From positions 248,001-312,000 of the forward strand of contig OAPG01000005.1 in assembly GCA_900208305.1 (NCBI GenBank): 64,000 nt of DNA. Direction: 5' to 3'. Positions 20,139 to 30,100 of this stretch are shown in pieces (the first letter of the stretch is position 1; each line of letters opens with the position of its first letter). The position numbers and the translations under genes were made by a program. Origin of the DNA: Melanopsichium pennsylvanicum. Lineage: Eukaryota; Basidiomycota; Ustilaginomycetes; Ustilaginales. The notes beneath the pieces were generated by a model. It searched no databases. It was not told the origin of the DNA and saw nothing but the letters and a program-made list of their open reading frames with translations.

Positions 20139-20480
20139 TTACGCATTTGCTGCTGTGATATTGCTCGAGAGTGTTGATCCGTTTAAAGATGAAGGAATTA
20201 GAGCGCCTAGATTGAGTTTGACGCTGGCCAAACCATTTTGACGATTAAAGATCGTGTTCGGACTGAGCAACAGCAGGATTGAAAGCGACAGCACTAGAGC
20301 ATGAAACACGAATAGAATCCAGGATACGATACGCTCCTTGGCCTTGATCACTGGGCTGCTCCGGATGGCAGTGATCATGATGTTAAAAGGAGAATCCAAT
20401 AAGGCGGAAACTTGACGAGGGGGTGTAGTGAGTATGTTGTTTTTCGCCAGAAATTTCAAGCGTCTCCATCTTATAGTCAT
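20139..20480 (-). CDS. doubtful small ORF with one membrane segment
   Basis: 113 residues if real (79 from the internal Met at 20378). It reads as a basic N-terminus, a strong hydrophobic segment (WILFVFHALVLSLSILLLLS) and an Asn/Ser-rich end with N-glycosylation sequons, then stops. I recognise no family. It faces away from the Ser-rich membrane gene at 21199. It resembles the first membrane segment plus loop start of a multispanning protein, and could be an exon whose continuation I cannot identify, a decayed gene, or chance. No splice partner was found with confidence. Confidence 0.25.
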   Translation of the reverse strand: MTIRWRRLKFLAKNNILTTPPRQVSALLDSPFNIMITAIRSSPVIKAKERIVSWILFVFHALVLSLSILLLLSPNTIFNRQNGLASVKLNLGALIPSSLNGSTLSSNITAANA

Positions 20481-21198
20481 GACCCACCAACTTGTTGCAG
20501 GACAATCGTCTTTCGATCAGCCCGCCAGGTGCAGCTCACCCATTATTATGCCATACATGAGCTTATCTGAGTAAAGGGGTGTGCGGCATTGCAACCTGCT
20601 TGAGCTTGGTTCCTTTTCTCATTCTCACCCCACCAAAGCACCGCTTTCAAATGAGGAAATGACAAGGACATCGCCCTCGCGTCGACAGACGTATGCGTCC
20701 CTTTGTTTCTCTCAATCACGTCCTCTCAATCACGTTTCAGCGGATGTCATCTTTCTGACAGCTTTCTGAATCATGCCAATGCGTTCAACGTCAGCGCCTT
20801 TTGCAGTTCCTTTGTTGATTCTGCAATATGTTCGACTCGATTTCATTTTGATTGCCGTCACTCACGGAGTCATGCGTTGTGAGCGGCGGTAACTGTCGTG
20901 CGCTGCAGCTTGGCGTTCCCTTTGTCTCATGTCAAACAACGCGTCCGCAATGTGTGTCCCTTTGATCCTTCCAGCACTGACGATACCTCGACAGCTCGCA
21001 AAGAAAAGAGCTACACGGACCTTGGCCAAACTCAAAAGATGCAAGCATGCTTAAAGAGAAAGAGAGACCGAAGAGGCTATGCTTCAAATAAATACCCAAC
21101 GACACCTCTTGCAGTCATATCACTTTGCTCCCTATGACTTTCCTCCGCAACTGCACTTGTACCTCATCCACATCTTTCTTACTCAGTCGAAAACAGCA
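20481..21198. other. upstream region of the Ser-rich membrane protein gene
   Basis: Short ORFs only. An in-frame ATG at 21079 would add 40 residues that look like translated leader. An ACGCGT hexamer occurs near 20937-20942. I see no RNA gene. Confidence 0.45.
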
Positions 21199-22899
21199 AT
21201 GAGTTCCGCCCTCTCTAATGGTACCAGTGCAGCCACGTCAATTGGCTCTGAAAACATTACTGCGAGCAACACCACCTCGATCACCGGTTTAAATGTGACC
21301 TTGCTCACATTTGGACCTCTGTCTTCGTGCATCACTTTACCCAATATTACTGCTGAGCCGCTGCCGGCCACGGTAAACCTTTCCGATGCAGCTCAGTATC
21401 AGGTCATACAAGCTTGGTTCACCAAGCTGCCAAAGACAAGCTCGTGTTCGACTCTCGCATGGAAACTGAAGCCCGACTACTCGGACCATCTCAACGCCAT
21501 GTCAACGTTCCAGAACCAACTCGAGCAACTTTTCCCTGCAAGCAATTCGACCTTGGGTACTTCAGGTCTTGCCGGTGACGCGAACAATACGATTTCGACC
21601 AATACTTCAGTTTCAACCACGGCCCCCAATGGCATTAGTACTTTCTTCGGGAGTGGAGTATCGTCCAGCTCGTCTTTGAGCACTTGGTCAACAGGAGACT
21701 CTCTTCCCTCAAGTCTGCCCCTCTGGATGGGCGTGGTTGTCGCTAGTACGGCGCTTGTCCATCTTCTAGCATTAATTTTGCACATTTGCTCCGACTTGGA
21801 CGTCCTGTTTCCTGCTTTGGCCGCCAAACTGATAAGAGCGCAGGAGGAATCGGTCCTACCGAGCCATATAGCTCCTTCAAATGGAAGCTCAGCAACGCTG
21901 GTTGACTCTAACACTTCTACCGATCCAGACGCGAAAGTGGTTGATCCGCCAGGCTATTTGGAACCTCTCTCAGCCCCTAGCCGAAGCAGTGATGTGATGG
22001 ACGCAGGATTGAAGCCAACTCCGACATTGCTTCGGTACTCTCGAAAGTGTAAGCGACTGATTGTACCACTGCTGCTAGTTTCTGCACTTGCCACGATTGC
22101 GGTTGCTGTTGTGCTTAACTCGAAATTTGCAGCTGGTGCTGTCACTACCTTCCCTAGCTCCGCTTCGAGCGTGGTATCGATTCCTTCGGCCAGCGTTAAT
22201 AAACCTTCAAGCACGATGTCCATGCTTACCGCAAATAGCAGTAGCGTCATGCCGATGACCTCTGCAAGTAGCTCGAGCAGTAGCAGCAAAGCGTCTGGAT
22301 TATCGTCTGCTTCAGTCTCTGACGTGACTGGGACAGGAACAAACGTTTCGGAAACCTCTAAAATCGCTGCAAACGCTGACGATAAGTCATCATCGTCGGT
22401 ATCTCCAACCATGTCAAAACTCGTCCGCAGGCAACTTGTTCGCAGACAGACAAACTTTTTTACCACGCCTTCGTCCAGCAGTACCTCCAGCGCGCCGATG
22501 TCTAGTTCGTCTGACTTGGCTCAATCCTCTTCATCTTCCGCGGCGACTCAAAATTCATCGCTGTCTTCGAGCATTTTATCCCCCTCCTCATCAGCATCAT
22601 CATCGCTTCTCACTTCAGCAAGTCCTATAGCCACACCAACCGCAATCGCCTCTTCCAATGCTTTAACAACAAGCACTGCTACCGGCACGACCAACAGCAG
22701 TAGCAATGACACCACTTCAGATGCTCAAACCAACTCGTTGTTTGTTCTGTCTCAAGGTGATTCAATGCACCGACTCTGGTGGATTGTCATGATCGATCTT
22801 TTGCTTTGGTTTTGTCAGCGTCGACGAACACGTGCTCAAATTGCTTTTGACAAGGCTCGAAAAAGCTTACTGGCTCAAATCTCGATTCCGATCAAGTAA
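21199..22899 (+). CDS. unrecognised Ser/Thr-rich multispanning membrane protein
   Basis: 566 residues from the chosen ATG (606 from the in-frame ATG at 21079, whose extra 40 residues look like leader). I do not recognise it. The first ~170 residues are rich in N-glycosylation sequons with cysteines C44 and C83, as expected outside the cell or in a lumen. Hydrophobic segments lie at about 175-197, 287-306 and 526-540 (the last short, followed by a basic tail QRRRTR). Between the first two is a loop with a PPGY motif (250-253), a possible binding site for a Nedd4/Rsp5-type ubiquitin ligase. Residues about 315-520 are Ser/Thr/Ala low complexity and contain a tandem LVRRQ pair (22420-22449) whose dibasic sites could be Kex2 targets. 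The plan, loop-TM-loop-TM-long loop-TM without a first anchor, is odd. A Sur7/PalI-like four-pass protein lacking its first segment is one guess. Confidence 0.65.
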   Translation: MSSALSNGTSAATSIGSENITASNTTSITGLNVTLLTFGPLSSCITLPNITAEPLPATVNLSDAAQYQVIQAWFTKLPKTSSCSTLAWKLKPDYSDHLNAMSTFQNQLEQLFPASNSTLGTSGLAGDANNTISTNTSVSTTAPNGISTFFGSGVSSSSSLSTWSTGDSLPSSLPLWMGVVVASTALVHLLALILHICSDLDVLFPALAAKLIRAQEESVLPSHIAPSNGSSATLVDSNTSTDPDAKVVDPPGYLEPLSAPSRSSDVMDAGLKPTPTLLRYSRKCKRLIVPLLLVSALATIAVAVVLNSKFAAGAVTTFPSSASSVVSIPSASVNKPSSTMSMLTANSSSVMPMTSASSSSSSSKASGLSSASVSDVTGTGTNVSETSKIAANADDKSSSSVSPTMSKLVRRQLVRRQTNFFTTPSSSSTSSAPMSSSSDLAQSSSSSAATQNSSLSSSILSPSSSASSSLLTSASPIATPTAIASSNALTTSTATGTTNSSSNDTTSDAQTNSLFVLSQGDSMHRLWWIVMIDLLLWFCQRRRTRAQIAFDKARKSLLAQISIPIK

Positions 22900-23289
22900 A
22901 TAGTTGAACACATCTCCGTGTCACTCCAGCGTAAAATTGTATAGTCTCTTTACTGTTGTCGCTAGATGACAGATGGATGCGCTTTGGTCGCATGTTAATT
23001 CCGTACTGACTCACGAGATAAAGAGGGGCTAACATCAACTTGTGGAATTGGAAAGCTGAGCTACAGCATGCACGAGCCAGTCCGTGTTGGGAACCCTTAA
23101 TGGACCCTGAAAGAATGGTCAGTTGAGCGAACGAGTAAGTGTTAACTAAGATATTTTTTGAATTTGTTTTTGAGCACGCCATTTCATTAAATTTTTCCTT
23201 CTTTCATACTTTTTGCCATTTCAACTTGACCGCATTTCTTGATTCAAACTTTGGGCATTCTTTCGACACTATCCATTCATCATCATAAC
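22900..23289. other. spacer and leader of the lipid kinase gene
   Basis: No gene seen. An in-frame ATG at 23239 lies 51 bases upstream of the preferred start of the next gene. Confidence 0.5.
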
Positions 23290-24666
23290 ATGGCGCGAAG
23301 GATTGAGATAGTAGTCAACCCAGCAGCTGGCTCACAACTCGGCTATGATGTGGTCCAAAAACATATCTTACATCTCTTGACCGATTCAGGCTTTGTCACA
23401 AATACAATTGGAATACGTCAAACGCGGAGTTCTGGTGACGGGGTGCGTGTAGGTCAAGAAATAATTTCTGAGTATCTGGATTCTGATCATGCTGAACAAG
23501 GAGGATCAGTACAGTTGGACATTATAGCAGTGGGAGGGGATGGAACAACGCATGAGTTGCTTAACGGACTTTACCTTTCATCCGTCTCGGAAGACAAGGA
23601 CAATGTTGGCGATAGAGACAGAAAGTCGATTAGAGACTTGAGAGTGAGATTGGCGATTGTGCCGACTGGAACTGCGAATGCTTTGTATGCTGCCATGTAC
23701 ACTCAAGAATGGTCACAAAAGGTACAACATAAGGTGGCCACTGCTAAGACAATCCAAAATCTGGAACAAGATGTGGTTTTAGTCATGCTCAAGAGTGTAC
23801 GCTCTCTAGCCACCTCTGTTTCCACCGATGGGAGCACAACAAATCAATTGCATAGCCTTCCACTTATGCTCAACACTTTCACACAAGGCAGAACGAACCA
23901 AGAAAAGCTAGTGATCAGCCATCTAGTCACATCGCATGCGCTTCATGCGAGAATATTGCACGACGCAGACACGCCCCAAATGCGCGCCAAATATGCTGGC
24001 ATCGAACGATTCAAGATGGCCGCCCAGATGAATGCTACCCGATGGACCCACGGATGCTTAACTTTACAACCGAGGAGGCGTGGTGGTGGTGGTGGTGGTG
24101 GTGAGGTATTGCGATACTCACCCGAGAGCAAATTGTTCGAGCCACTTTGGATCGACGAAAAGAGCCAAAAAGAGGTGAGGTTAGAGGGACCATTTCTATA
24201 TCTCAACGCAATGATAACCGATCGTCTCGAAAGCTCATTCATCCCAGCACCTTTGTCATCCGGCTTCACTCGTGATGGTGGGATTCCTGTTGATGCTGTT
24301 GATATGGTTATAATTCGGCCAAAGAGAGACCCGAGTCTGTCTGGCAATGAAGACGAGGAAAAAGCCGGGATGCAATTTGCAACGACGAGACTGGAAGAGA
24401 TCACTCAAGGTATGTACAGCGGAGGCACACACACAGATTTGGTTTACCATGATCAAGAGGTAATGGTCGAGTACTACAGATGTGCGGGTTACACCTTTGT
24501 CGCCCAAAAGGATCAAGAAGGATTAGGAAAGGCAACATTGGTATGTACTGATGGGTTTATTTGCAAGGCTGACAAGGTGCATGTGACAAGATGGACTCGA
24601 GATGTGCCGGAGGAAGCGCGGGTTAAAGGGGTGCACAAATTGGATCCACCTCTTGTCTGGCGATAG
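23290..24666 (+). CDS. diacylglycerol/sphingoid long-chain-base kinase family protein
   Basis: 458 residues from the ATG at 23290, chosen because the family's first strand (RRIEIVVNPAAG) begins immediately after it; an in-frame ATG at 23239 would add 17 residues. The family phosphorylates sphingoid bases or diacylglycerol at the membrane surface using ATP. The catalytic signatures are present: NPAAG (10-14), the nucleotide loop VGGDGT (81-86, followed by HELLNG) and PTGTANALY (125-133). A C-terminal beta-sandwich part is recognisable up to the end (VMVEYYRCAGYTF, CTDGFICKADKVHVTRWT). A polyglycine insert sits near 262-268. No transmembrane segment is visible. Which lipid it uses cannot be read from sequence; sphingosine-type kinase is the more likely. 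Confidence 0.82.
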   Translation: MARRIEIVVNPAAGSQLGYDVVQKHILHLLTDSGFVTNTIGIRQTRSSGDGVRVGQEIISEYLDSDHAEQGGSVQLDIIAVGGDGTTHELLNGLYLSSVSEDKDNVGDRDRKSIRDLRVRLAIVPTGTANALYAAMYTQEWSQKVQHKVATAKTIQNLEQDVVLVMLKSVRSLATSVSTDGSTTNQLHSLPLMLNTFTQGRTNQEKLVISHLVTSHALHARILHDADTPQMRAKYAGIERFKMAAQMNATRWTHGCLTLQPRRRGGGGGGGEVLRYSPESKLFEPLWIDEKSQKEVRLEGPFLYLNAMITDRLESSFIPAPLSSGFTRDGGIPVDAVDMVIIRPKRDPSLSGNEDEEKAGMQFATTRLEEITQGMYSGGTHTDLVYHDQEVMVEYYRCAGYTFVAQKDQEGLGKATLVCTDGFICKADKVHVTRWTRDVPEEARVKGVHKLDPPLVWR

Positions 24667-25287
24667 GCAAACATTGCAACTACTGTAAAACGATTTGTGA
24701 TGCTCCCTCCAACATGATCGTGACTATGAGCAGGTCAAGCATGAGTCGATTCGCAAAGATGATCAAAGTGAGGTATCAGAAGCTCATAAGATATCTCCCG
24801 ATGACATGGAGAGCGCCCGATCGAGAAAGTTGGCCAAAGCCAAGCGAAAAAGTACAATAAAACAAATTAACTTTGCAGTAAATAATTTTATAACACAGTA
24901 AAATGGGAGATGAATTCCTGCCACCAAGGCAATTTAAAGTAATTTATCTTTTTAACATGTTTGGCAGTTGATGTGCATGACAGCTAACAAGCCACGAGGA
25001 ATGCGCTGGCTCTCTTTTACTTGTGACTTTCTGGCGTGCATGCCGCACTGCGTGGTCGCTTCTTATTACTGCTGTCTCGTGCGAATTTAATATGCTGCGA
25101 GTTTCCAATCCAAAAGACAGAACGGCGGAGCGTGGCACAGTCCAACCCACAATCACCACGTCGCGACAGATTCTTGACTCACCATCACTTTGTCTCCACA
25201 ACACCATCAACACCAACACTTTGTATCGCCTTCCTCCTGCAATCCCAGCGCGGTACGATACGGTCTCTCTTTTTTTTTTTCTAAACC
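24667..25287. other. spacer, lipid kinase 3' end and ERD2 promoter
   Basis: No gene. TACTGTA followed by AAAA is at 24681-24687, and two ACAGTA-like pieces flank AT-rich DNA at 24875-24900, about 390-410 bases before the ERD2 start. Small ORFs at 25023-25313 are not believed. Confidence 0.45.
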
Positions 25288-26293
25288 ATGAACATCTTTC
25301 GTTTGGCAGGTGACTTTGCTCACCTTGCCTCGATCTTCATCCTACTTCACAAGATCCAACTTAGCAAATCATGTCGAGGCATTTCGTTCAAGACACAACT
25401 TCTTTACACCATCGTCTTTGTCACACGATACCTCGACCTGTTCCATGAAGATTCACTCTATCGTTTCTTGATGAAATTGTTTTTCATCGGTAGTTCGGTT
25501 TACGTACTTTACTTGATGAAGCTCAAGTTTCGTCCAACACACGATCCTGCCATCGACACAATTCGACTCGAATACCTCATGGGTCCATGCTTGGTACTAT
25601 CACTTCTCTTCCATTACAGATTCGACTTTATGGAGATCATGTGGACGTTCAGTATCTATCTCGAAGCAGTAGCCATCTTACCCCAATTGTTCATGCTACA
25701 GAGGACGGGAGAGGCAGAGGCGATTACCACGCATTACATCTTTGCATTGGGAGCTTATCGCGCTTTGTACATTCCCAATTGGCTATACAGGTGCGTATCT
25801 TGAAATCTCGTCGCAATCTCTCTTTTTAAAGGCTGGGTTCGTTTGCAGAAAACCTCGTAGGCGGAACAACCGAGTCTACGCTCGTAGTAAGATGACTGAC
25901 ACATTCCCTCTCCTTCTATATCCGCTCTGGAAATCGTGCTTGCGATGCAATGTGCTCATTGACCACTTATCTGCTCGGTATTATGGCTCATGACCAAAAA
26001 AAACAACAACGAAAAAGGTATATTGCACACAACGAGATTGACCCCATCTCGATCTTAAGCGGTCTTGTACAAACCGGTCTGTATTTGGATTTCTTCTACG
26101 GTAAGCATTGACGAACCCAAAATTGTCCCCCTTTTTCTCGACTCCTCACATTCGCGCACCTTTTTGGCTGCTGACACGCACAACTTTGGCTCTTTCATTT
26201 TTCATTTGTTTTGGGATATCTGCGTTTTGGGGGAATCAAACAGTCTACTTTACAAAAGTCATGAAGGGGGAGAAGTTCGAGTTGCCCGCATAA
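25288..26293 (+). CDS. ERD2: ER lumen protein retention receptor Erd2 (three exons)
   Basis: Exons are 25288-25790, 26018-26100 and 26244-26293 (211 residues). Erd2 is the seven-pass Golgi receptor that binds HDEL/KDEL tails of escaped ER proteins and returns them by COPI vesicles. Exon 1 gives most of the protein (MNIFRLAGDFAHLASIFILL to NWLYR). Joining at AG|G restores Arg and gives YIAHNEIDPISILSG, then LVQTGLYLDFFY, and joining at G|TC gives VYFTKVMKGEKFELPA, which is the normal end of the family. Intron 1 (227 bases) has donor GTGCGT and an A-rich acceptor ending GAAAAAG. Intron 2 (143 bases) has donor GTAAGC and acceptor CAG. Reading through intron 1 stops at 25803 and would lose the last 44 residues. 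It is the only gene in the window that must be spliced. Confidence 0.95.
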
Positions 26294-27142
26294 AGCACTT
26301 TCCGTTTCGACCCTTTTGCCGTGTGTTGCTCGCCTCATCCTTACACGACCCGTCCATGTCTGGTTACGAGATTTTTCGATTCTCCACGCAATTTGGTCAA
26401 GCACGGATTTCCAACGTCTCACAATAGGCATGGGCAGGGGAAGGAGGGTTCCTCAATCAAGACTGAAAAGAGCGAGCGGTAGGGGTGAAAGAGAAAAAAA
26501 AAGGGGGTGGGGGGGTTGGTTTGGGGGTTGTATAAAATTGGTAATTTATCGCGATGTCGATGGAGATGTATAGCCATTTTTTTATTTTTTTTTTGGTTTT
26601 GCACCAAGTTTGTATGTGTGTGTGTGTGTCCTTTTTTGGGCGCATTTCTAGAGAGAGAGAGAGGGAAACAAAAACATTCCATCCCAGTCTTATATGACAT
26701 GTAAGGTTACTATGCAACATCATACTCTCTCTCTCTACTGATTTCGGGTTTGTTAGAAACGATGTTACATCTTGATCTTTGACAAAATGACCAAATGAAA
26801 CGGCAAGCACCAAAAAAAAAAAGGTAGGAAGTAGGAGGATTCACTTGAACAGTACCGTTTTTTGGATCTGTTGATATTGTTGCTCCCACGAACAAAATTC
26901 AGATTTAATGTGTTGTTGTTGGTGATGGGCTCAAAAATACACTTCATCCACTTTATTCTTATTATTTTTACAGTTTTTAGGGGATAGCATGTAACACTGC
27001 TAATTCGAAAAAGCGAATGATCAGACAGTATTGATAAATTGATATATCCGAAATCTCACCCAAAAAAAGCACTTGTTTTTTAACACTACTCTTTTTTTTC
27101 AACCCGAATCGAAATGTCAAAAAAAATAAGTTCAAATTTCGT
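26294..27142. other. convergent spacer between ERD2 and SMC3
   Basis: 3' regions of both genes: G-, A- and T-rich homopolymer pieces, a short GT repeat near 26610-26628, a GA repeat at 26650-26663 and a CT repeat near 26725-26737. No gene is seen. Confidence 0.5.
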
Positions 27143-30100
27143 CTAAACAGATTCAACAACCACACTCGCCTCCACAAACTCATTCGCCTCTTGCTGACTA
27201 ATACTCCGAAGACTACTAACCTTATTCCCATCAAACAATACACCATAATGTTTACTCGCCACCTGAACCATCTCAGGTCGAAAAGTTGTCGTAATGAATT
27301 GCGCCCTCTCCCCCAACTCCTTTATCATATTCGCCACCGCAGTCCTATACAAAGCATCCAAATTCGCATCAATCTCATCAAACAGATAAAAAGGTGCAGG
27401 ATCACACTTTTGAATCGCAAAAACCGTCGCAAGTGCAACCAAACTCTTTTGTCCCCCTGACAATTGTTGAATCCTTAACCCTTCATCTTGTTTACTGTTG
27501 AAACTCACTTTAATACTAACTCCAGTATAATTCTCAACCTGATCATGTCCATTTCCATCCCTCCTTTCTTCTCCTCCTCTTCCTCTTCCTCGTTCTTCTT
27601 CTTCTTCATCACTCTCATCTCCACCTTCAATTCCAACTTGTCCTTCTTCTTCTTCTTCTCCTCCTCCTCCTCCTCCAATTCCAGCACGTCGTTGCATAAT
27701 CAACCTTCCCCTACCAGCAGGTACCAACTTTTCAAAAACTTGTTCAAAATACTTGCTCACTTGCTTAAAAGTCCTCTCAATCGCCTCATCTTTTCTCTGA
27801 TCCAGAACTTCGATCAGTTCTTGAATACTCTCACCACTCTTTTCCAACTCCCTCCTCCTCTCCAACAGTTGATCTCGTTGTTTGGTGAAACTGTTGTACT
27901 GTTCCACCGCTTTCTTATTGACATGCGAAAATTTCTTGAGTTTTTCATTCACCTTGTGCAAAGCCTTTACCAACTTTTCGGTATTCGTGTTCATGTACTT
28001 TTCAAAAGCCTCTTCCGGAAGAACTCCCAATTCTCGAATGTCCTGATTGCATCGATCGCGCTGTTCCATCAACCGCGAACGTTTGGAAAGGTATCGTTCC
28101 ACCGATTTTTGTTGACGCGCAATCGATCGTGCATCTTCAACTTGCACAATTTTCGTCGAATCGTACGATGTTTGAACGTCCGAAATGGTTTGCGTCAGTG
28201 TATCCAATTCGGATTCGAGCATTTTGATGCGCGATTCGAGTGTCGAAACACGTCGTCGTAATGTCGCAATCTCTCTCTTGCGTGTCGAAACATCTTGAGC
28301 ACCAGAGGCCGATGTTTCAACATCACCAGAAAGAGATTCCCCCAATGCTTCCAATTGCGTGTGAATCTTCTCCTGACGACGAAGTAGGTTTTCATACAGA
28401 TCAATCTCGAGCATGGATCTTCGGTTGTCGAGTTCTGCCAGAGCATTGCTCTTTTCCGCCAACGCTCGCTTCTGTTGATCTTCTTGAGCATTCAGCGTTT
28501 CCAGTTGCGCCGCTTCTTGAGGCGTGAGTCCTTGAGACATGGGTGTACGCAACTCCTCTTCAAGCCCAGCACGCTTGGTCTGTGCAGCCTTGAGTTCGAG
28601 CGTCTGATCCGCTTGCCTACGTTCGATGCTGATCAGACGCTGTGCCACATCCTCTGCTTCAACACGAGCCCATTGGAGCTCCTCCATCAACGGCCCACGA
28701 GAATTCTTCGCCTCATCACGACGATGCTGCAGCGTATACATTTCACCCATCAGACCCGTAATCTCTTGTTCCATCTCGGTCAACCTTGTTTTCACCTCGG
28801 TCTGCTTACCAGTGTCTGCCTCACTCTGACTCTTCCACCTCCTCACATCCATGACTGCATCCAAACGGCTCCTTCTCGGATCTTGATAACCACCGGTCAA
28901 TGCACCTTTCCTCTCCACCTTGTCTCCGTCCAACGTGATCGCATTCACCCCATGACTACGCACGTAAGCCGAGGCGATTTCGAGGTTAGGACAGATGATG
29001 CTTCGGCCAAAAATCTGCTGGAAGGCAGGTGTGAGACTCTTGTCGAATTGAAGTTTCTTGACCATGAGAATGGCATCGTGAGTAGCGGGGAAGTCGACTT
29101 CTTTAGGGTGCAGTCGGTTGAGCGGCATGAACGTCACTCTGCCAGATTTGTCGCGGTTCATCACTTCGAGCAGTTTACTCGCCGTCTCGTCGGTGTCGAC
29201 GACAACGTGGAAGAGCGAGGCTCCGGCGGTCACTTCGACTGCAGTCTTGTACTTGTCATCTACGGAAAAGAGCTGGTAGATGGGACCTTTGACGTTGTGT
29301 TCGAGACCAAGGCTGGCAGCGATCTTTTCCACGGCGAGCAGGCCCTGAACCGTAGCCTTGTCCATCATTCCGACAAGCTTTCGTTGAGCATTGGACAATT
29401 CGTTCCCCGCGAAAGCGAGCGACGAGCGCAGAGACTCTTCCTCTTTCCACAGATCCTTGCGTACCTCGGACAGCTCGTCTCGGCGGTCCCGCTTGGCTGC
29501 ATACTCTGCGGCGAGCTGTTGGACCGTATCTTTACGGCTCTCCAGCTGAGCTTCAATGTCTCGAATCTTGTCGAGAGCGGCGGTGCGACGCTGCGTAGCG
29601 CTCGTGCGTTCCCTGGCAGTTTGGTCAATCCTTGCTTGCTGAGAGGTCATGAATTGGTCCATAGCGCCAATCTGCGAGCGTAGGTACTCGTCTCGATCGT
29701 TCTGGTTGCGAAACTGTGCCGAACGACCTTGCTTCGAGTACAGGGCCGAGACGCGAGCTTTGGTCTCTTCGAGTGATGCGCGGAGCTGCTCGGCACCGGT
29801 GTGTAGGGTATCGAGGTTGGGACGGAGCTGATCGAGCTGTGCTTGTTTGTGCTGGATTTCGGTTCGAATACGGGAAAGTTCGGCCTCGAGCGAGCTGCGG
29901 CGATCGGCACGCTTCTCGCCGACCTCTTCGAGTTCCTCTACAAGAGATTCGATTTGAGCCAAGTGCTTTGCAATGTCTCGTCGTTCGTGTTCAAGTTGGG
30001 ATTTTTCCAAATTGCGCTGCTCGATGGTTTGGCCGGTGGCAGCGAGTTCTGCTTCGAAGCGGGCGAGGAGCTTTTCGCGATCGTTGAACTCGGTACGGCG

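Noticed and set aside
27488..28261. 257-codon plus-strand ORF opposite the SMC3 C-terminus
   Set aside because: Its Ser/Phe runs are the complement of the Glu/Lys codons of SMC3.
28475..29683. 402-codon plus-strand ORF inside SMC3
   Set aside because: Fully antisense to the SMC3 hinge and coiled coils; a shadow of GC-rich codons.
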